Shown here piece after piece: positions 57,877-64,000 of a stretch of 64,000 bases of DNA (position 1 is its first letter; the number at the start of each line of letters is the position of its first letter). The DNA comes from Salinimicrobium sediminis (lineage in GTDB: Bacteria; Bacteroidota; Bacteroidia; Flavobacteriales; Flavobacteriaceae). The translations under genes and the position numbers were made by a program. The stretch spans positions 806,001-870,000 of the forward strand of contig NZ_OCMF01000001.1 in the NCBI RefSeq assembly GCF_900215295.1, given 5' to 3'. The notes under the pieces are model-generated. The model was not told the origin of the DNA. It searched no databases and was given only the letters and a program-made list of their open reading frames with translations.

Positions 57877-59370
57877 TTAATCTTCATCTGTTCCACAAAC
57901 TTCTGCATGTACTACGATGTAAAGAGGTCCATCACCAACAGTAAAGGTATCTGTTCCAAGATCAAACTGTCCCGGTGCACGATCCTCCGGCCAGTCTGTA
58001 CCTACATAGATATGAGATTCGTTTATGGTTACTCCCTCATAAAGATCAAACTCTACTTCAAGGGTGTTTCCGGTTTTAGTGATCACTATGAAACCAGCTT
58101 CCCAACCTTTAGAGGTATCATTTTGTCCGGCTCCAGCATGGAATGGTACTCTCCATACTCCTTCACCTACTTTATACTGGTCATCAAATGAATCTTCGTC
58201 AAGAACAAGACCCCAGCCCCAGCTATTACCATTATAGATACCCAACTCATTTAGCTCGTTGTCTCCAACCATATAAGCTGTATCACAACCTGCAGCTACA
58301 CCGTTGTCATCTCCGTCACCGTTGTCATCACCATCAGTATCACCGTTATCGTCACCATCACCGGTTCCGTTATCGTCTCCGTCACCGTTGTCAGCACCAT
58401 TATCGTCACCATCTGTATTCCCATTGTCATCGCCACCAGTGTTGTCTCCTTCACATCCAAATCTTAGGTGCTCATAATTTACATTATTGTCACCATCAAA
58501 GTTGGCCATAATCTCATTTCTGCTAAGGCTTCCTGTGATCACCATATTTTCAGGAGCGTCATAAACGCCATCCCAGTCAAGTAGGGTAACAGTATAATCA
58601 ATGTACTCTTCACCATCTGCATAAGCTGCAAGATCTGGAAGTGCAAAACAAATAGGATCTGCATAATTGTCTCCGGCGTTGTTCACACCTACATTGTTAA
58701 TGTTTTCTCCTGCTTCGTAGATCACTGTACCATCGATAGAAAATTCTACTGAATATCTTGCAGGGAAATGTCTTCCTTCTGGAGTACAGTAGTTTGAGAA
58801 GAAACAAAATTCAAAAGCTTTTGTAGTATTAAATTCGAAGAATTGGTATCCATATTCATTTACGTCTCTGTCGTCATAACATAACACAGACACGTCAACA
58901 TATTTTTTTACCCCGGCACCTAAATCAATAGATAAAGGAAGGGATACATCTACAAATTCTTCAAGAACTCCGCCTTTAGGTGCGATCCAGGTAAGATTCC
59001 CGGCGGCATCATACACAGCGAAATGCTCAAGAGTATATTGTCCAGGTTCAAGTTCCAGAGAAGCATCTTCTTCAGTGAAAACCTGACCTGCCGCAAGATC
59101 GACTCTATAAGGAGCGTCTGCACCGATAACGTACCCATCTCCCTGCATTAAAACGATTTCAACATAGGAAGGAGCGGCATCTGAACATTGTGGCAAATCG
59201 CTAACAGAGGACTGTTTGTTAGTTGAATTGGCCAGGTCTGCAACAATAGCTCCAAAAGATAGGGTAGCTTTTTCTGTGGTGGCATCCACCCCGGATTCAT
59301 CCTTACTGCAGGATGTAAAGATCATTGCGAAAACCGCAAGGAATGTAAAGTAATTTTTGATGTTTTTCAT
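57877..59370 (-). CDS. Large exported lipoprotein with Asp/Gly/Asn-rich linker
   Basis: The 497-residue protein has a lipoprotein signal ending IFTSC (Cys21). An N-terminal domain of about 300 residues is rich in beta strands and contains paired cysteines (for example in FCFFSNYC). A linker of about 45 residues (about 305-350) is almost only D, G and N with T, repeating DGDDNG. A C-terminal domain of about 145 residues follows. The linker is likely flexible or calcium-binding. I do not recognise the domains. Location should be the cell surface or periplasm. Confidence 0.8.
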   Translation of the reverse strand: MKNIKNYFTFLAVFAMIFTSCSKDESGVDATTEKATLSFGAIVADLANSTNKQSSVSDLPQCSDAAPSYVEIVLMQGDGYVIGADAPYRVDLAAGQVFTEEDASLELEPGQYTLEHFAVYDAAGNLTWIAPKGGVLEEFVDVSLPLSIDLGAGVKKYVDVSVLCYDDRDVNEYGYQFFEFNTTKAFEFCFFSNYCTPEGRHFPARYSVEFSIDGTVIYEAGENINNVGVNNAGDNYADPICFALPDLAAYADGEEYIDYTVTLLDWDGVYDAPENMVITGSLSRNEIMANFDGDNNVNYEHLRFGCEGDNTGGDDNGNTDGDDNGADNGDGDDNGTGDGDDNGDTDGDDNGDGDDNGVAAGCDTAYMVGDNELNELGIYNGNSWGWGLVLDEDSFDDQYKVGEGVWRVPFHAGAGQNDTSKGWEAGFIVITKTGNTLEVEFDLYEGVTINESHIYVGTDWPEDRAPGQFDLGTDTFTVGDGPLYIVVHAEVCGTDED

Positions 59371-59919
59371 AAGGTAAGAATTTGATTAAATATTTAGAAT
59401 GGTTAAGTAAATGTTGTGCCCTGCGTTTGGCAGATACACCCGATTTACAATGGTAAAGATAAGGGCGCTTGTCTATAAGGAATCCTAATTTTCTGTCATA
59501 TTTATCTGACTTTTAAAAAGTTAACTACCAATAATTCCTACATTTTTGGCTCATATTAACATAAAAAAGGGTGCATTCACCTCATTTGAGGAAATTTTTG
59601 ACAGAAAAAGTTTATGATTTGAAGTAGTGTTTATGCTTAAAATACGTGGTAGTGGCAAATGCGGTAAATTGAAGGGTAAAAACGTTAGAAAGGATAATAA
59701 AATGAACATTAGCCCAAACAACTCTTACTAATGTTTCAAGCTCTCCCTAATACTAACCACTGGTTTTATTGAAGTATACCACAGACTCATCTTTTCTATA
59801 TACCAGCCACTCTTCCCAGCAAATCAAATTAAAAAAGAACAAGACATTTTTCCTCCTCCACCCTAAGCTGAGCAGATCAAAAATCGGGCTTCAGTTACAA
59901 AATAAATCTGTTAATGAAA

Positions 59920-59935
59920 TGTAACAATTGTTACA
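59920..59935. promoter_or_regulatory. Perfect 16-bp palindrome, possible operator
   Basis: TGTAACAATTGTTACA is fully self-complementary. It is centred about 87 bases before the predicted transcription start of the rhodanese set. Its form is that of a dimeric helix-turn-helix regulator site. Confidence 0.5.
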
Positions 59936-59963
59936 CAATTAACTGATTATGTATTAGATAAAC

Positions 59964-59977
59964 ATGACGAAAGTCAT
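59964..59977. promoter_or_regulatory. Crp/Fnr-type operator candidate
   Basis: ATGAC-GAAA-GTCAT has the 5-4-5 geometry of FNR/DNR sites (TTGAT or TTGAC half-sites). Its centre is about 30 bases before the -7 box, close to the -41.5 position of activator-dependent Crp/Fnr promoters. A Crp/Fnr gene ends the set at 63215-63880, so control by that protein is a natural inference. Confidence 0.5.
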
Positions 59978-60000
59978 CAAAAGTGAAATTTTTCCGGGTG

Positions 60001-60008
60001 TAACTTTG
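60001..60008 (+). promoter_or_regulatory. -7 promoter element of the rhodanese set
   Basis: TAACTTTG matches TAnnTTTG exactly, 44 bases before the ATG. No good -33 box is present, which fits a promoter that needs an activator. Confidence 0.6.
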
Positions 60009-60051
60009 TATTGTAATAACAATATTAATCGAACAATTAAAATTATTTATC

Positions 60052-61032
60052 ATGAAACAGTTGAAATATTTTTTGATGCTTGTTTTTGTGTCAATCGGAA
60101 CCCTTGGTAGTATTTATAGTAATAATACCAAACCCAATTTAGATCCGCCCGATGAGTTTAAAACTCTTGTAGAGTTTCTTGAAGGAAGAGTGGATTTTGT
60201 CAAAGGAAACTTCCCCATTATCCCTGCAGAAGAGGTTAAAAAAAATTTGAAAAATGAGTCATACCATATTATTGATATCAGGACAGATAGCTGGTTTGAA
60301 TATGGCCATATAAAAGATGCCGTGAATGTTCCTGCTGAAGAGCTACTCAGTTATTTCAAGGCTACCATTAATCCCGCAGATTATGAAAAAATTATCCTCG
60401 TGTGCTATTCAGGCCAATCTGCTTCATACTATTCTGCTTTATTGAGAATGGCTGGATACGACAACGTGTACAGTATGAAATGGGGTATGGGTTCGTGGAG
60501 AGAAGATTTCGCTGACACCTGGTTAAAAAATGCAAAGAGTTCTTTTGAAGATAAATTGGAGACTACCTTAAATTCAAAACCTTCTTCCGGTACTTCTCCG
60601 GTATTAACAACAGGAAAATTAGAGGGTAAAGAAATTCTTGACCAAAGATTAGAAAGCCTTTTTGCAATTCCTTATAGCGACTTCATCATTAAATCTGAAG
60701 ATGTTTTTGAGAAACCGGAAGAGTTTTTCATCGTTAACTATGCAAAAACAAGTGATTACAGCCTTGGCCACATTCCGGGAGCCGTTCTTTATGAAGACAC
60801 TTCTCTTTTGTCCAACACCGATCTTTTGACCCTTCCAAAAGATAAAAAAGTGGCTGTTTATACTACTACCGGCCAGGAAGCCGCCTATTTAGTGGCATAT
60901 CTTAATGTACTTGGATATGATGCAGGCAATATTGCCTATGGGGAGAATGCTTTTATGAATAATCTTCTTAAAAAGAATGGCCGGGACGCTTTCAGCTCAA
61001 AGGAAATTAACATGTTTCCTGTAATTGAATAA
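60052..61032 (+). CDS. Periplasmic double-rhodanese protein
   Basis: A Sec signal peptide (about 1-23) is followed by two rhodanese-like domains. Domain 1 has IIDIRTDSWFEYGHIKDAVNVP and the active loop CYSGQSA with Cys118. Domain 2 has SDYSLGHIPGAVLYE, but its loop reads TTTGQEA, with Thr271 where the Cys should be. Only the first domain can carry a persulfide; the second is probably structural or binding. Rhodaneses move sulfane sulfur between thiosulfate, polysulfide, thiols or cyanide. The 326-residue protein is first in a set with a second double-rhodanese lipoprotein and a porin. Confidence 0.85.
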   Translation: MKQLKYFLMLVFVSIGTLGSIYSNNTKPNLDPPDEFKTLVEFLEGRVDFVKGNFPIIPAEEVKKNLKNESYHIIDIRTDSWFEYGHIKDAVNVPAEELLSYFKATINPADYEKIILVCYSGQSASYYSALLRMAGYDNVYSMKWGMGSWREDFADTWLKNAKSSFEDKLETTLNSKPSSGTSPVLTTGKLEGKEILDQRLESLFAIPYSDFIIKSEDVFEKPEEFFIVNYAKTSDYSLGHIPGAVLYEDTSLLSNTDLLTLPKDKKVAVYTTTGQEAAYLVAYLNVLGYDAGNIAYGENAFMNNLLKKNGRDAFSSKEINMFPVIE

Positions 61033-61051
61033 ATCAACCAATATTTCCATC

Positions 61052-62056
61052 ATGAAAAAAATATCAGTATTTCTTATCGGCTTCCTTTTACTTCCAACTC
61101 TTTTTCTCACCTCGTGTGACAGAGGTGACGAGTTGGAGGACAGTCAGGTGGTCACCACCCCTGCATTTGAACTTATGAAAAATTACATGGTTCAAAACAA
61201 TCGTGACATCAATCAAATTATAACCAACCCCGATGGCCAATCATTTGTGGTAGGAGCACCTGCTGAAGGTGACCTGGCTGCCTTCCTGAACACCTACTAT
61301 ATCATGGATATAAGGAGCAGTGCCGACTTCTTAACATCTCACATTAGTGGAGCAAACAACGTGGCTTTTAAAGACATACTAACGGTAGCTGCCACGACTA
61401 CCAAACCTATCCTTGTGGTTTGTTATACGGGACAAACCGCCTGCTATGCAACAGCCTTATTACGGCTCTACGGATACCCTAAGACAAGAGCCTTAAAGTG
61501 GGGAATGTCTGGCTGGAATTCCGCGAATGCAGGACCCTGGAATAGTAGCATTAGTGATATAGCAAAGAACAGTACCAATTGGTCCTACGGCAGTGCTCCC
61601 GCAAATATTAGTTTCGATGACCCTGTTATTACATCCACTCTTACCGATGGTGAAGCTATTCTAAAGCAGCGTGTGGAAGCTGTAGTGGCAGAAGGTTTCA
61701 AAGGGGTTAATGGAGGCGATGTTCTAAACAATCCGGGAGGATATTTTATCAATAACTATTTCAGCGAGGCCGACTATACAGGATTCGGACATATCACTTC
61801 CGCATACAGGATCTTGCCATTTACTTTGGCAGATGGCACCTATAAAGCTCTGGACCCCGAAGCTAATACGCTGGTAACCTACTGTTACACAGGCCAAACC
61901 TCAGCTGTAATTAGCGCGACTCTCAGAGTCCTTGGATACAATGCGGCCAGCCTCAAGTTCGGAATAAATGGACTTTACAATTCGAATCCTGCATTTAAAT
62001 CGAATCAATGGCTAGGAGACTCACATCCAAAAAATCTCCCGGTAGTTAGTAACTAA
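61052..62056 (+). CDS. Double-rhodanese lipoprotein
   Basis: I choose the ATG at 61052, 19 bases after the previous gene. A lipoprotein signal ends LTSC (Cys22). Domain 1 has IMDIRSSADFLTSHISGANNV and the loop CYTGQTA (Cys124). Domain 2 has GFGHITSAYRI and the loop CYTGQTS (Cys278). Both cysteines are present, unlike the gene upstream. Both proteins share LKWGM/LKFG strands after the loop, so they are paralogues. It should be anchored in a membrane facing the periplasm or surface. Confidence 0.85.
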   Translation: MKKISVFLIGFLLLPTLFLTSCDRGDELEDSQVVTTPAFELMKNYMVQNNRDINQIITNPDGQSFVVGAPAEGDLAAFLNTYYIMDIRSSADFLTSHISGANNVAFKDILTVAATTTKPILVVCYTGQTACYATALLRLYGYPKTRALKWGMSGWNSANAGPWNSSISDIAKNSTNWSYGSAPANISFDDPVITSTLTDGEAILKQRVEAVVAEGFKGVNGGDVLNNPGGYFINNYFSEADYTGFGHITSAYRILPFTLADGTYKALDPEANTLVTYCYTGQTSAVISATLRVLGYNAASLKFGINGLYNSNPAFKSNQWLGDSHPKNLPVVSN

Positions 62057-62076
62057 TGAATTAATAAATCATCAAA

Positions 62077-63132
62077 ATGAAAAGCAAGATAAATATATTG
62101 CTGGTTTTAACTATTGTCTTATGTTGGGGTTCAATGTTCTCCCAGGGATGTGAAGTCGACGACCCGGGGTCGTCAAAAGATTCCCTAAGCGGACCTACAA
62201 TCAACGTTTTTGGATATCTTCAACCACAATACGACTACTTTTTTACAGGAGGAGATCAGGAAAACACCTTTCGATTTAAAAGAGCACGCATTGGCGTGAG
62301 GGGTAAAGTATTCGAAGATTTTTCCTATTATTTTATGCTGGAAACCAGTCCCTTTATTGGAAGCACCGGAGATGCCTATCTTATGGATGCCTTTGTTACT
62401 TATGAAGCCAACAACTGGGCGAGAATTTCTTTGGGTTCCTTTAAACAACCTTTTAGTTTAGACGTTTCAACTCCCTGTAACAGCTTACCAACTATTGAGA
62501 GATCCATTGTTGCCGACCAGTTGGTAGCACCTCAACGTGATTTTGGTTTAGCAATTTTTGGAGGAAATAAGTTTAACAGGCTTAATTATGCTGTTGCACT
62601 TATGAATGGACGCGGGCTGGGGGTAAAAGACGATAACGTGAAAAAGGATGTGATGGGTAGGGCCTCTTATAAGATTTTCAGGAGTTTTACTGTTGGTGCC
62701 AGTTTTAGATATGGGTATCCCATTCCAAACAATAATGAAGACGACAGAACCTCTTACGGGGGCGATTTTATGTTTGAACTTGGTAATTTTTATCTTCAGG
62801 GAGAATATATCTATGACGAAGGAGCCTATTTTGCAGGTGCAGGAGGTGGTTGTGGTGCAACTCCAGTAGCCCTTGGCGAGGAAAGAGATGGTGCTTACCT
62901 TCTCGCAGCCTATAGTGTCACCCAAAAGTTCCAGCCCGTATTTAAATATGAATTTTTCGATCCGGATATAAACATCAAGGATAACCTCGGATATACAGAG
63001 AGAATGACGGTTGGCTTTAACTATTTTGTCAATGATAATGTCCGTTTCCAGGTCAACTATCTGGCTAATATTGAGACTGTTGTTAACGTAGATAATGATG
63101 CATTACTCACCCAGGTTCAGATTCGTTTTTAA
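62077..63132 (+). CDS. Outer-membrane porin-like protein (phosphate-selective porin O/P family)
   Basis: A signal peptide (about 1-23) is followed by a beta-barrel pattern: INVFGYLQPQYDYFF, FRFKRARIGVRGKVF, SLGSFKQPFS, and a final strand ending in Phe (LTQVQIRF), as expected for Bam-inserted proteins. The family includes OprO/OprP-like anion porins. It has cysteines in three exposed-looking places (SQGCEVDD, STPCNSLP, GGGCGATP), which is unusual for porins. It follows the rhodanese lipoprotein by 20 bases, so it probably brings the sulfur substrate through the outer membrane. Confidence 0.85.
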   Translation: MKSKINILLVLTIVLCWGSMFSQGCEVDDPGSSKDSLSGPTINVFGYLQPQYDYFFTGGDQENTFRFKRARIGVRGKVFEDFSYYFMLETSPFIGSTGDAYLMDAFVTYEANNWARISLGSFKQPFSLDVSTPCNSLPTIERSIVADQLVAPQRDFGLAIFGGNKFNRLNYAVALMNGRGLGVKDDNVKKDVMGRASYKIFRSFTVGASFRYGYPIPNNNEDDRTSYGGDFMFELGNFYLQGEYIYDEGAYFAGAGGGCGATPVALGEERDGAYLLAAYSVTQKFQPVFKYEFFDPDINIKDNLGYTERMTVGFNYFVNDNVRFQVNYLANIETVVNVDNDALLTQVQIRF

Positions 63133-63153
63133 TTAGATTTTTTTAAAGCAATG

Positions 63154-63180
63154 AACCCTTCTGTATTCTACGGAAGGGTT
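63154..63180 (+). terminator. Hairpin after the porin gene
   Basis: The stem AACCCTTC / GAAGGGTT with an 11-base loop lies 21 bases past the porin stop. The following T tract is weak, so some read-through into the regulator gene is likely. Confidence 0.5.
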
Positions 63181-63187
63181 TATTCAT

Positions 63188-63195
63188 TAAATTTG
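63188..63195 (+). promoter_or_regulatory. -7 promoter element of the Crp/Fnr gene
   Basis: TAAATTTG is an exact match 19 bases before the ATG, giving a very short leader. Its -33 region would overlap the porin terminator hairpin. Confidence 0.55.
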
Positions 63196-63214
63196 TATAA
63201 CAACGCCCGCTAAA

Positions 63215-63880
63215 ATGGATAAAAGCCTCATTTTAAAAAGAAAACTTTATCATCAATATTCCGAAATTTTTGAAGATGCCTTACTTCAGGAAATTCTTGA
63301 AGTCGGGTTCATGAAAAAGATAAAAAGCGGAGACCTCCTGATAGATATAGGTGACGAATTGACTCACATACCATTGATACTGAATGGAGTAGTAAAGATT
63401 ATTAGACAGGACAAAGAGGGTTATGAACTGACCTTATTCTACTTAGAACCCGGTCACACCTGCGCTATTTCTTTTGCGAACTGTATCAATAAGAAAAAAA
63501 GCATTTTTAGAGGAACTACAGAATCTGATGTTGAAGCCGTTTTTATTCCGGTTAATTCTGTTGATGAATGGTTGGTCAAATATAAATCCTGGCGCCATTT
63601 TATTATTGATAGTTACCATTTTAGGCTCCTTGAAATGGTCGATTCCATAGATTCACTCGCCTTCCTTACTTTGAGCAACCGCATTTGGAAATATCTGACA
63701 GACAAAGTCAAGATAGCAAAGGATATCGATTTAGGCATCACACATCAAAACATCGCTTCAGACCTCAATTCTTCCCGGGTTGTGGTCACCAGGATTCTTC
63801 AGAAACTACATGACGAGGGAAAAATATATTCCACCAGGAACAAAGTTAAGGTATTGGAACTATTTGATAAGGCTCTGTAA
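63215..63880 (+). CDS. Crp/Fnr family transcriptional regulator
   Basis: This 221-residue protein has a cyclic-nucleotide-binding-like beta roll (about 20-130), a long dimer helix and a C-terminal winged helix. HQNIASDLNSSRVVVTRIL (about 177-195) is the helix-turn-helix, with Arg188 at the base-contact position. No FNR-type iron-sulfur cysteine set is seen, and the cAMP-binding residues are not evident, so the signal is unknown. It lies just downstream of the porin gene with its own -7 box, and is the likely regulator of the rhodanese set. Confidence 0.88.
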   Translation: MDKSLILKRKLYHQYSEIFEDALLQEILEVGFMKKIKSGDLLIDIGDELTHIPLILNGVVKIIRQDKEGYELTLFYLEPGHTCAISFANCINKKKSIFRGTTESDVEAVFIPVNSVDEWLVKYKSWRHFIIDSYHFRLLEMVDSIDSLAFLTLSNRIWKYLTDKVKIAKDIDLGITHQNIASDLNSSRVVVTRILQKLHDEGKIYSTRNKVKVLELFDKAL

Positions 63881-63882
63881 CT

Positions 63883-64000
63883 TCAAAGGAAAAAGATTGC
63901 AAAATACAGATCAGGCTCCCCGAATTTTCCTTCCATTCTAAATCCTTTTACAAGGCCGCCGTTCTCCCCGATTCCGATTTTATTCATATCCGGCCTTACA
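63883..64000 (-). CDS. Partial CDS, C-terminal end of an unidentified protein
   Basis: The minus strand is open from the window edge for 38 sense codons to a TGA at 63883-63885, two bases past the Crp/Fnr stop. The fragment includes NKIGIGENGGLVKGFRMEG and ends DLYFAIFFL. Its composition looks coding, but too little is visible to name a family. Confidence 0.4.
   Translation of the reverse strand, partial: VRPDMNKIGIGENGGLVKGFRMEGKFGEPDLYFAIFFL

Larger units (their letters stand above)
59371..60051. other. 681-bp AT-rich intergenic region before the rhodanese set
   Basis: No convincing reading frame is seen on either strand. The right third holds two palindromes (59920-59935 and 59964-59977) and a perfect -7 box (60001-60008), all oriented for the plus-strand genes. 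The left part must contain the promoter of the lipoprotein gene, but I see no clear consensus box. Confidence 0.6.

Noticed and set aside
58143-58511. His/Arg-rich frame opposite the lipoprotein linker
   Set aside because: It is the antisense reading of the GAT/GGT/AAT repeats that encode DGDDNG; the periodic histidines follow from that.

Overview
The window looks like a chromosomal segment of a flavobacterium (family Flavobacteriaceae, probably marine). Several things point there. Promoters fit the Bacteroidetes consensus (TAnnTTTG near -7, weak TTG/TTTG near -33). Characteristic genes include an OmpA protein with thrombospondin-3 repeats, an AddAB-type recombination nuclease, a Na+-coupled methylmalonyl-CoA decarboxylase set, a PurF-like protein of 632 residues, and a pdxA-DUF177-rpmF-fabH-accB-accC block. 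I see no prophage, insertion sequence or CRISPR array. Most of the segment is housekeeping; the unusual material sits between and beside these genes.

Layout. 0-2 kb: PurF-like amidotransferase and the first copy of a candidate small RNA. 2.3-12 kb: a propionate/methylmalonyl-CoA locus. On the minus strand are epimerase, carboxyltransferase, small membrane subunit, biotin carrier and Na+-pumping beta subunit. On the plus strand are both mutase subunits and a CoA-transferase. Together they interconvert succinyl-CoA and propionyl-CoA. A previously easy-to-miss 55-residue gene with its own terminator lies at the minus-strand head. 12-21 kb: PEP carboxykinase, universal stress protein, LpxH, QueD, an Fe(II)/2OG oxygenase, and a minus-strand run of acetyltransferase, MATE pump, enoyl-CoA hydratase-like protein and three tiny single-span membrane proteins. 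20.9-21.6 kb: tRNA-Ala(GGC) followed by an exact 94-bp-period tandem array in which each unit repeats the tRNA 3' end plus its terminator. 21.7-31.4 kb: hydrolase, AddB-like, OmpA, KBL and AddA-like genes. 31.6-45.3 kb: superoxide dismutase, the second small-RNA copy (inverted), RecJ, RsmI, thymidine kinase, alanine racemase, MscL, Asd, prolyl oligopeptidase, an ABC ATPase, a GreA/B-domain protein, MtgA and an FAD oxidoreductase. 45.4-51 kb: the fatty-acid/ribosome/vitamin block and ribE. 51-59.4 kb: two small paralogous secreted proteins with a sorting-like C-terminus, an M16 protease, DUF2809, an NSS symporter, DUF4256 and a large Asp/Gly-rich lipoprotein. 60-63.9 kb: a compact set of two double-rhodanese exported proteins, a porin-like outer-membrane protein and a Crp/Fnr regulator, preceded by two palindromes placed as operators.

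The best candidates for something undescribed are: (1) the exported rhodanese-rhodanese-porin-Crp/Fnr set with its operator-like palindromes; (2) the tRNA-tail/terminator 94-bp array; (3) the two near-identical intergenic copies of a roughly 73-bp terminator-ended element, probably a small RNA, in inverted orientation 30 kb apart; and (4) several clusters of very small membrane or secreted proteins. Functions assigned here rest on motifs read by eye; no database search was possible.
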